Of a stretch of 58,239 bases of DNA, positions 1 to 7,657 are shown piece after piece. The position numbers and the translations under genes are program-made. Below the pieces are notes generated by a model, which was not told where the DNA came from, did not search any database, and saw nothing but the letters and a program-made list of their open reading frames with translations. Position 1 is the first letter of the stretch, and every line of letters starts with the position of its first letter. Source of the DNA: Peptococcaceae bacterium CEB3 (GTDB lineage: Bacteria > Bacillota > Desulfitobacteriia > Desulfitobacteriales > Desulfitobacteriaceae); contig LDXJ01000041.1 of the NCBI GenBank assembly GCA_001029295.1, positions 1 to 58,239 of the forward strand, given 5' to 3'.

Positions 1-143
1 TGATTCCAGTGCAGAAACCCCCTGATTTTTTGGTCCAAAGGCAGGAATTGGCCCCTGGTATGCCGAATTGTACAGTATGACGGAGATATTATGAGGTATC
101 TGGATATATTCTGTATATATGGTTATTTGAGGTGATTGTTGCC

Positions 144-1790
144 ATGTTTAGAGAGAATACGTTACATAGACAAGAGAAATTGTTTAATAATTTGAGTGGA
201 ATGGACCCCCGCTATAAAAAGAGACTGGAAGAAAGTTGGGCTGGACTGTTTTATAAGCATGTTTTTTGTCAGATTGACGAGAGGTTGTTTTCTCCTCTTT
301 ATTCGAGTGATAATGGACGTCCCAATTTTCCTATCAACATCTTGGTTGCGCTCGAAATCATCAAGCATTTGAAGAACTTTACGGATGAAGTGCTTTTTGA
401 TGCGTTTGCCTACGACTTTCAAATTTCCTACGCCTTGGGCCTACGTAATATCGGCGAACGTTATTTTGCACGCAGAACCTTCTATGATTTTCGGGCCAGA
501 CTGTATCAATACACCTTGGAACACCCCAAGGAAGGAAGTGTGATCTTTCAACAGTTTGAAACACTCGTTCAGCACTTCATTGAAGTCGCTCAACTGGATA
601 CCGAGGAACAGAGAATGGATTCAACTCAGATTATGTCGAACATCAAGCGGGCTGGGCGACTCGCCTTGGCTTATGATGTTTTGCTTCAAGGAATCAAGGC
701 ATGTCCCTTAGAAATCCTTGGTTCTGAGTTTAAAGAGGTCTTAGATCCACATTACAAGACGAACCTTCTCTATAAATTGAAAGATACCGAAGCCTCGTCA
801 CGCCTGGAAAAACTCTTGAATTTAGGCGGTGAATTAAGCCAACATCGTAAAAGACAACTTGGAATTACAAGGCGTCTAGAAATTCAAGTACTCGTTCGCT
901 TTATAAAGGAACAAACGGTTCATGATGACGAACGTAACGTGTGGCTCGCGAAAGAAAATAAAGATATCACCGCAAGTTCCCTTCAATCCGCTTTCGACGC
1001 AGAGGCAACATATCGGAAAAAGGCGGGCAAGAGTCACGTTGGCTTTGTGGTCAATCTCACCGAGACCTGCGCTGATAATAATCCTGTTCAAATTGTGACA
1101 GATTACCAAGTGGAGCCCAATAGCACAAGTGATGTTAAAATGGCCGGTGAGAGTCTCGAAAAACTCCAAGGAACAACTCCAATGAACGATCTTTACGTGG
1201 ACGGTGGGTATTATAGCAGCGATCTCGTGAAAAAAGCGGAAGGACAGGGAGTTCAACTCCATTACACGGATATGACGGGGCGGAACGTCACCTCGAACAA
1301 ACTGCCTTATAACGTTTTTAATATTGAACACTTCGAAAGGATCTTGAGCTGTCCGAAATTGCAGGAACCCTTGCGGAGTAACTTTGATTCCAAGAGCGGC
1401 ATCTTGAGTGCTCACTTTGACCTAAACGTCTGCACTCCATGTCCCTTAAAGGATCAATGTCCGGTCAAGTTTCAAAAAAGGGATACCGTATTGCGCGTCA
1501 GCCAGAAAAGCCTCATGGCCGAAAATACTCGTTTAATCCTGATGGATAAAAAGGACCGAAGCGAAAACGGTAGTAAACGTGCCGCTATCGAAGGAACCAA
1601 TTCCGCTTTTAAACGGGCGCATGGAGCTGGGAAACTTAAAGTTAGAGGTTTAGTACGCTGTAGTTTGGTCATGGGCTTGAAAACAATCGCTCATAACTTC
1701 CACCAGATCGTTCGTTTCCTCCAAGGTGATACTCGGCAACAGGGCAGAAAAAATGTAGACTTACACCAAGGGACACTTGCGACCATTTAG
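144..1790 (+). CDS. IS1182-family transposase
   Basis: DDE transposase that cuts and joins the ends of its insertion sequence. The N-terminal part matches the DUF772-type domain of IS1182/IS5-like transposases. The C-terminal half holds the catalytic core with an Asp in VDGGYYSSDL and a Glu in AAIEGTNSAFKR, plus a Cys cluster (CTPCPLKDQCPVK) typical of IS1182. I place the start at the ATG at 144 because GAGGTGA lies 8-9 bases upstream; the GTG at 132 overlaps that ribosome site. About 548 residues, normal for the family, with no internal stop, so probably functional. Element ends were not resolved: the left end is near or beyond the window edge and the right end lies between 1790 and about 1960. 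Confidence 0.9.
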   Translation: MFRENTLHRQEKLFNNLSGMDPRYKKRLEESWAGLFYKHVFCQIDERLFSPLYSSDNGRPNFPINILVALEIIKHLKNFTDEVLFDAFAYDFQISYALGLRNIGERYFARRTFYDFRARLYQYTLEHPKEGSVIFQQFETLVQHFIEVAQLDTEEQRMDSTQIMSNIKRAGRLALAYDVLLQGIKACPLEILGSEFKEVLDPHYKTNLLYKLKDTEASSRLEKLLNLGGELSQHRKRQLGITRRLEIQVLVRFIKEQTVHDDERNVWLAKENKDITASSLQSAFDAEATYRKKAGKSHVGFVVNLTETCADNNPVQIVTDYQVEPNSTSDVKMAGESLEKLQGTTPMNDLYVDGGYYSSDLVKKAEGQGVQLHYTDMTGRNVTSNKLPYNVFNIEHFERILSCPKLQEPLRSNFDSKSGILSAHFDLNVCTPCPLKDQCPVKFQKRDTVLRVSQKSLMAENTRLILMDKKDRSENGSKRAAIEGTNSAFKRAHGAGKLKVRGLVRCSLVMGLKTIAHNFHQIVRFLQGDTRQQGRKNVDLHQGTLATI

Positions 1791-1833
1791 AGAAAATGAC
1801 GGGTTGGAGAGAAGAAATACCTCCTCGCATAAC

Positions 1834-1851
1834 GAAAATAGCGCTATTTTC
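1834..1851. repeat. 18-bp perfect palindrome after the transposase
   Basis: GAAAATAGC followed directly by GCTATTTTC, 44 bp after the transposase stop. It may be part of the insertion sequence end or a weak terminator; there is no T-run. Confidence 0.4.
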
Positions 1852-1964
1852 TAAGAGTATTCCCTGATCTTGAGGAGCGCAGGATCTACAAGCTGGCAAA
1901 AGTCGTTTGGATGGGCAGTCAAATGGGAATGAGACTGCTATCTTTTAGACTTTTTGCAGTGAAA

Positions 1965-3305
1965 TCATTGCTGCGTTGTATTTTTAATAGCATTAAATGC
2001 CTGTATCCGATCGCCACCATATTGTTCCAAGAATCCACCGAGATTATGAGCTTCATTGCCGAAGATATGATTTATTTTATTTGGATCTACAACCTCGGCT
2101 AAATTGGTTATATCTCCTCCAATGACAGATGCTTCTTGTGCTATTTCCTGCTCAATATTTGATACCTCATCACCTACTTTATCAAGTAATTCTTGCCCTT
2201 CGGGAGATTCAAGAAGATCATCAATACCATACATTTTACCGTTAGGATCAATATTATTAACGGGATTATCGCCAGCGTAGCTATAAAGATTCAACGTTTG
2301 TGGATCCTTATAATTTACAAAGTCGTTCGAGTCTTTCGTTAAAAACCTGCCAATTCCTGCAGCATAGTAGCGGGACTGGAGAAAATACAGCCCTGATTCT
2401 GGATCAAAACGGTATCCCCGATAAGTGTAAGCATTATTAAATCCTGTATCATTGGCGATATTGATCGAATTTCCGCTGCCATCCTTAACACTTATAATAT
2501 TGCCATACGGGTCATAAACATACTGCCGGTAAAGGTTACCATTTGTATCAGTCACCGCTACGACGTTGCCTTGGGCATCGTAGTGATAGTAGTAATAATT
2601 ATTTGCACCGTTTTGGGACAGGCGGACCCCAAGCAATTTTCCATCCGGTGACCTGAGATAGAGAGCGGTAATGGTGGATCCCACCGTCTCATACATTAAC
2701 TGCCCTTTGAAATAGTGATAAGTGGTCGTTGTCCCATTGGCGGTTTTCGTGATGCGGTTGCCCTCGCCGTCATAGGTGTAGCTGGCGATTACATTATTGC
2801 TGCTGTCCTTCACGGTTGTCAAGCGGTTTTTCGCATCATAAACGTAGTTATAATTTGTGCCGTACATTGCGACAGCGGTTAGATTACCATTGGCATCATA
2901 GCTAAACCCGGAGTTGGTAATCCGATTGTCCGCATCATAAGTGAAGGTTTTTGTTCCAAAGACCGGCACTGTCATGCTGGTAAGGTTCCCGGCTGGATCG
3001 TACTGGTAATTAAACGTTGTCCCGTCAATCACGGCTTGGGTCAGCCGGTTTAATTGCTCCGTACCGTTATTATAGGTGTAACTCTCACTGAGGCTCGAAC
3101 CGGAGGGCCGGGTCCCCGTCACACCATTGATTCGCCCGTCAGCGTCAAAAGAATACTCACTGGACCACTTGGGAATTAGGGAAGTACCATTGGAATTGTC
3201 CACCTTCACCGTCTGGACGCCGGTGATTTGGTTGGCATCATTGTACGTGTAGATATCCTCGGTGCTGTCGGGATTCACCCGGCTGATTAAATTGTCCCTC
3301 CCCAT
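1965..3305 (-). pseudogene. RHS/YD-repeat protein, C-terminal fragment with cut toxin tip
   Basis: Encodes a run of YD repeats (YTYNDANQ, YDADNRITNSG, YVYDPYGN) followed by the conserved RHS core end (RGYRFDPESGLYFLQSRYYAAGIGRFLTKD and LYSYAGDNPVNNIDPNGK, both within residues 290-355). RHS proteins are giant secreted polymorphic toxins that carry a variable toxin after this core. Here only about 446 residues remain: an in-frame stop lies just upstream of the first ATG and no ribosome site is seen, so the N-terminal export and repeat region is lost. The tail after the core (KINHIFGNEAHNLGGFLEQ) looks like the beginning of a toxin domain, and the frame stops a few residues later. Probably a displaced, non-functional RHS tip. 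Confidence 0.8.
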
Positions 3306-3800
3306 GTTCTGCTAAAGAAGTAAATGGGACTGTTGCCATTGCAAATGACTGGAATTTCTGACGCGGCGACAATATACTGCCCAGAGGGTCCAACCCATTG
3401 CAAGCAGGGTTAGCGCACTATCTCGGGTACCAGGGCGTTGGGGGGCGGGCATGGCAACCCTTCACAATTGATCGTTGACGCTAAGGCAGCTTAGGCAGGA
3501 AAATGCCAAGAGCGCGTAGAATAAAAATGTTACATAATGACGTTGGGAGCTGTCCAAGGTAGGAACATGGCGGGAAGGGAAGTATAGTGATACGACGTAA
3601 GAAATGGATATGCGGCGTTGGACTGAGGTCTGGATTCGAGGATACTTTGGGAGCTCACTGGAAGGTCGAACCCTCGAACCGTCCAGTCCGGAGTTAGGTT
3701 ATCTGACGCGCCGGGAGGCGGTCAGAAAATGTTGAGGCGCACAGGGGGAATTTGGCCCCAGCGAATGGCGAGCCTATTTTCTGCACCGGAGGATAGTGAA
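3306..3800. other. Intergenic region with a long inverted repeat
   Basis: No convincing coding sequence. Around 3620-3689 a GGACTG...TTCGAGG arm faces CCTCGAA...CAGTCC, giving a possible structured RNA directly upstream of the glycosidase gene. I could not assign it to a known RNA family. Confidence 0.35.
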
Positions 3801-4784
3801 GTGATCAAAATGAAGCGTAGGAAGAGATTTAGCTGGAAGAAGTTCATGGGTTTTGTGGGCTTTAATATCGTCTTTGCTGCTTTGCTGGCTCCTTTCATCG
3901 TTTTTTACGGACCCTTTCAAGCACTGAAAGTCATGGCTGTGGGCTCTATCGCTCTTTCGCGCCATCCACAGGTAGTGAGGGCCTTTCTTTCCCAAGCTGA
4001 AATTGACAAGATTACTCATGAGTATGATGCCTTAGGAGTGAACACTCAAGCGAAGATTGTCAGTCAACAGGTGACAAACGGCTCGGATAACGGTATCAAG
4101 ATCCAGAACATCCAGGGACAATCGTTTAGAGGAAAAGTCATGTTAATTAAAAATCCAAAACGGATCAAAGTCGCGGTGACCAATCAAGTTGGCACAGCGG
4201 GGGAATTATTGACGCATCTGGTCCAACAGAGCGGGGCCGTGGCCGGGATTAATGCGGGAGGGTTCAATGGACCGAGCTGGGGAGGAAGTGGGGGTTCTCC
4301 GGAAGGCTTGACAGTGCACGCCGGGAAGATTGTTTGCAATGACATTGGGAATAAGAAGGCGGAAGAACTCATCGGGATCAACGATCAAGGAAAACTGGTC
4401 ATCGATCCCATGTCGGCGGACGAGTTGGCTGCTCACCATATTCAAGAAGCGGTAACGTTTTGCGGTCCAACCTTGGTTGCCGACGGTAAGCCGGTTGTCG
4501 CCGGAGATGGCGGGATTGGTATTGCGCCCCGGACGGGAATCGGTCAGACAGCGGACGGGACGATTATTTTTGTCGTGATAGACGGGCGCCAACCGACCTG
4601 GAGTTGGGGCGCCACCGCTCGTCAACTTATGAATGTCTTCCTGCAGTATCATGCGGTCAATGCCGTGAATCTGGATGGCGGTTCCTCCTCGGAAATGGTT
4701 TACCAAGGTAAAATCGTTAATCATCTCTGGGATATCTTCCCCGAACGTTATATTCCCACAGCATTTGTCGTTATGCCAAAATAG
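3801..4784 (+). CDS. Membrane-anchored phosphodiester glycosidase family protein (NAGPA domain)
   Basis: N-terminal basic stretch and one membrane segment (about residues 12-35, FVGFNIVFAALLAPFIVFYG) place the rest outside the cell. The C-terminal domain shows the family signatures GGFNGPSWGGSGGSPEG and the terminal VNLDGGSSSEMVYQGK block followed by ERYIPTAFVV, as in uncovering-enzyme-like (NAGPA/DUF2233) proteins that hydrolyse sugar-phosphodiester links in exopolysaccharide or cell-wall polymers. The start is taken as GTG 3801 because GGAGG (3788-3792) is 8 bases upstream; the frame is open further 5' but without a ribosome site. About 327 residues. No clear operon partner. The exact substrate is unknown. 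Confidence 0.8.
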   Translation: MIKMKRRKRFSWKKFMGFVGFNIVFAALLAPFIVFYGPFQALKVMAVGSIALSRHPQVVRAFLSQAEIDKITHEYDALGVNTQAKIVSQQVTNGSDNGIKIQNIQGQSFRGKVMLIKNPKRIKVAVTNQVGTAGELLTHLVQQSGAVAGINAGGFNGPSWGGSGGSPEGLTVHAGKIVCNDIGNKKAEELIGINDQGKLVIDPMSADELAAHHIQEAVTFCGPTLVADGKPVVAGDGGIGIAPRTGIGQTADGTIIFVVIDGRQPTWSWGATARQLMNVFLQYHAVNAVNLDGGSSSEMVYQGKIVNHLWDIFPERYIPTAFVVMPK

Positions 4785-4985
4785 TGTGTTTAAACATATA
4801 AGTTTCACACACATCCCTTCACCGCCTCATCAGTATGAACGGCAAAGGCCGGGCCAGAGACAGCGCCATCACATGACAAAGGGAGGGACTACTTAGCCGC
4901 ATGCGTCGGTCTAATACGCGTGACGGCGAATAACTTTATATATAGGATAATGCGTAGCAAATTTATATTGAATAGAGACGGTTGT

Positions 4986-5261
4986 ATGTTAAAAAAACTT
5001 GTGTGGGAAAAAAGGTCACTAAAAAAAGCATATAGACTTTTTTTAGCAACAACGATTATTTTTTCTTTCCTTGCATTACTTAATTTAGACAACTGGCTGT
5101 TTCGTACTCTTTTGCAAGGAAGCATGATTTTACTGACGCTGTTTATGGGCATGGACACTGTTTTACGGAAAAAGCAAAAAACCTTAGGGTATTTGCTGAT
5201 TGGAGTATCAGCCTTCTCGTTTTTTGTTATGATTAATGGAATTGTCATGAAACTTAGTTAA
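4986..5261 (+). CDS. Small membrane protein, unknown function
   Basis: About 91 residues with three hydrophobic segments (near residues 15-35, 37-55 and 66-85) separated by short basic turns (RKKQK), so an integral membrane protein. AT-rich compared with its neighbours. The start is uncertain: the frame is open from GTG 4920, and ATG 4950 is also possible, but no good ribosome site decides. I do not recognise a family; small YtpI-like membrane proteins have a similar layout but the match is weak. Confidence 0.55.
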   Translation: MLKKLVWEKRSLKKAYRLFLATTIIFSFLALLNLDNWLFRTLLQGSMILLTLFMGMDTVLRKKQKTLGYLLIGVSAFSFFVMINGIVMKLS

Positions 5262-5317
5262 GTGAATTACTATGGCAAGAAAGCGCCTCGAAACCTATGT
5301 AAAAGACTCGGAAACGA

Positions 5318-5346
5318 AAGGAAGCTGCTGAAATGGTAGCTTCCTT
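5318..5346 (+). terminator. Hairpin downstream of the small membrane protein
   Basis: AAGGAAGCT pairs with AGCTTCCTT around an 11-base loop. The T-rich tail is short, so it may be a terminator for the upstream gene or a structure in the parE leader. Confidence 0.5.
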
Positions 5347-5531
5347 ATCGTTTGCCCATTTTCGGGACGGCAGGCACATGGAATTTCAGCTCTGAAACAT
5401 ATGTTCCAAAAACGCCCACAATGTGGTAAAATAAAGAACCGGTTGGATTCGGCCAAACTCCATGGAGGCGGGTAATCCGAAAGTCAGCACGAGACCGGCA
5501 GTCTGGAAGTCAAGGAAGGGGGCCAAGAGTC

Positions 5532-7442
5532 TTGGCAGGATATAATACAGGATATAATGCGGAGGACATTCAGGTCCTGGACGGGTTGGAAGCGGTGAGA
5601 AAACGCCCGGGCATGTACATAGGAGCCACAAATTCCCGGGGACTGCACCATCTGGCCTGGGAAATTATTGATAACGCGATCGATGAAGTGGAGGCAGGGT
5701 ACTGTACCCGGATTCGGGTTACGCTTGACCCGGATAACTCACTGACAGTGGAGGACGACGGCCGCGGCATTCCCGTGGATATCCATCCCAAAATGGGGAT
5801 TCCCGCCGCCCGGGTGGCTTTCGAGGTCCTGCATGCCGGGGGCAAGTTCGGCGGGGAATCTTATAAGGTCTCCGGGGGGCTGCATGGGGTAGGCGCCAGT
5901 GTCGTCAATGCCTTAGCGGAGTTCTTACTGCTCGAGGTAAAACGGGAGGGGAAGCGTTTTCGGTTGGAGTACGCGGACGGCGGGAAACTCGTCTCCGAAC
6001 TCAAAGTCGTCGGCCACAAGGTTAAAGGGACGGGGACAAAGGTAACTTTCCGGCCGGACAGGGCAATTTTTAAAGAGCAGGTTTTCAAAGCGGAAATTTT
6101 GCAAAGCCGCCTGCAGGAGTTGGCATATCTCAATGCCGGCTTGGTGATCGATTTCTTGGACAGGCGCGGGGGAGAACGTTCTGAGACTTATTGCGCCCGG
6201 AGCGGGTTGGTGGGTTTTGTGGATCAGATCAATGCGGAGGGGGGAAACGAGCCCCTGCATAAGCGCCCGCTCTATTTCCGAGGGGAAAAGGACGGGGTTC
6301 AGGCTGAATGTGCCATTCAGTATAATGACGCGGACATGGAAACATTTTATTCCTTCTGTAACAACATCGCCACCGTGGAGGGGGGAACGCATGAAAGTGG
6401 ATTGCGCACCGCGCTGACTCGGGTTTTCAATAATTACGGCAAAAAAGCGGGCCTCCTGAAAAAGGACGAGAGTTTAATCGGAGACGATTTGCGGGACGGA
6501 TTGGTGTGCGTGCTTTCGGTCAAAGTGCGGGAACCGCAGTTTGAAGGGCAAACCAAGACGAGACTTTCGAACGCGGAGGTGGAAGGCATTGTCCAATCCT
6601 TGGCCAACGAGGGCTTGAACGGCTTCTTTGAGCAGTACCCCAATGTGGCCAAAGAAGTCATCAACAAGTCCTGGCGCACAGCCCAGGTGCGTATAGCCTC
6701 CAAAAGGGCCAAAGAGCTCAAGCGCATGAAAAAGGACGCGGAGGCCAAAGCCCTGGGCGGAAAACTCGCCGCCTGCTCCGAAAAAGATAAATTTAAAAAT
6801 GAACTCTTTCTGGTCGAGGGAGATTCCGCCGGGGGTTCGGCTAAATCCGGCCGCGACCGCCGTTTTCAGGCGATCCTCCCCCTCCGGGGCAAGGTCATCA
6901 ACACTTTCCGAGCGAAGTTGGATAAGGTGCTGGAAAATCAAGAGATACGTTCGATGATCACAGCCATCGGCGCTGGCTTGGGCAAGGAATTTGATGTGGA
7001 GAAGTGTAATTACGCTCGGGTCTGTATCATGACGGACTCGGATTTAGACGGGGCCCACATCCGCACCCTCCTCCTGACCTTTTTCTACCGCTATATGCGC
7101 CCGCTCCTTTTGGACAACCGGGTCTATATTGCCCAGTCTCCCTTATACAAGGTGCAAAAGGGAAAGGGGATTCGCTATGCCTACGATGATTCGGAGCTAA
7201 AACAAGCTTTACGAGACCTGGGCCGCAACGCCCAGGTGCAGAGGTACAAAGGCTTAGGGGAGATGAATCCCGAGCAGCTATGGGAAACCACCCTGAACCC
7301 GGCTAACCGCAAAATGATTCAAGTGACGATCGACGATGCCGTGGCTGCCGAGAGAAAGCTCAACATCTGCATGGGACCGGCGGTTGAACCCCGGCGGGAA
7401 TTTCTCATGGAAAATATCGTCTTTACGGAAGCGGACATCTAA
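5532..7442 (+). CDS. parE: DNA topoisomerase IV subunit B (ParE) / gyrase B-like ATPase
   Basis: ATPase subunit of a type II topoisomerase that separates replicated DNA and relaxes supercoils. The GHKL ATP site is clear (EIIDNAIDE, DDGRGIPVDIHP, GGLHGVGASVVNAL). The TOPRIM domain carries LFLVEGDSAGGSAKSGRDR and the acidic metal site MTDSDLDGAHIRTLLL; the C-terminal end YKGLGEMNPEQLWETT...R is typical. 636 residues. TTG start, with a purine-rich AGGAAGGGGG about 10 bases upstream; there is no ATG before the conserved AEDIQVLDGLEAVRKRPGMY. It is paired with the A subunit 215 bp downstream. The ParE name rests on the ParC-like features of the partner, since B subunits are hard to tell apart from gyrase. 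The last three codons and the stop form the first unit of a 12-bp tandem array. Confidence 0.9.
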   Translation: MAGYNTGYNAEDIQVLDGLEAVRKRPGMYIGATNSRGLHHLAWEIIDNAIDEVEAGYCTRIRVTLDPDNSLTVEDDGRGIPVDIHPKMGIPAARVAFEVLHAGGKFGGESYKVSGGLHGVGASVVNALAEFLLLEVKREGKRFRLEYADGGKLVSELKVVGHKVKGTGTKVTFRPDRAIFKEQVFKAEILQSRLQELAYLNAGLVIDFLDRRGGERSETYCARSGLVGFVDQINAEGGNEPLHKRPLYFRGEKDGVQAECAIQYNDADMETFYSFCNNIATVEGGTHESGLRTALTRVFNNYGKKAGLLKKDESLIGDDLRDGLVCVLSVKVREPQFEGQTKTRLSNAEVEGIVQSLANEGLNGFFEQYPNVAKEVINKSWRTAQVRIASKRAKELKRMKKDAEAKALGGKLAACSEKDKFKNELFLVEGDSAGGSAKSGRDRRFQAILPLRGKVINTFRAKLDKVLENQEIRSMITAIGAGLGKEFDVEKCNYARVCIMTDSDLDGAHIRTLLLTFFYRYMRPLLLDNRVYIAQSPLYKVQKGKGIRYAYDDSELKQALRDLGRNAQVQRYKGLGEMNPEQLWETTLNPANRKMIQVTIDDAVAAERKLNICMGPAVEPRREFLMENIVFTEADI

Positions 7443-7593
7443 GCGGACGTCTAAGCGGATGTCTAAGCGGACATCTAAGCGGACATCCAAGCGGACATCT
7501 AAGCGGACATCTAAGCGGACATCTAAGCGGGCAACTAAACGGACAACTGAGCGGACATCTAAGCGGATGTCTAAGCGGATATCTAAGCGGACA
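7431..7593 (+). repeat. 12-bp tandem array (13 units plus a partial) at the parE stop codon
   Basis: Consensus GCGGACATCTAA, units starting at 7431 and every 12 bases to 7586, then GCGGACA. The first unit encodes the C-terminal Ala-Asp-Ile-stop of ParE. Because the unit length is a multiple of three and nearly all units keep TAA (unit 10 has TGA, unit 5 has CAA), copy-number change never alters ParE. Variation is mostly ACATCT to ATGTCT or ACGTCT. It fills most of the spacer before parC. Confidence 0.95.
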
Positions 7594-7657
7594 GAGCGGG
7601 ATGGCCGGAGCCCCAAGTCGGGCTGAGTGAACCATTCCGCGCAAACGGAGGAAAAGC

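Noticed and set aside
7431-7593. CRISPR array
   Set aside because: 12-bp units are directly adjacent with no spacers; no cas genes in the window.
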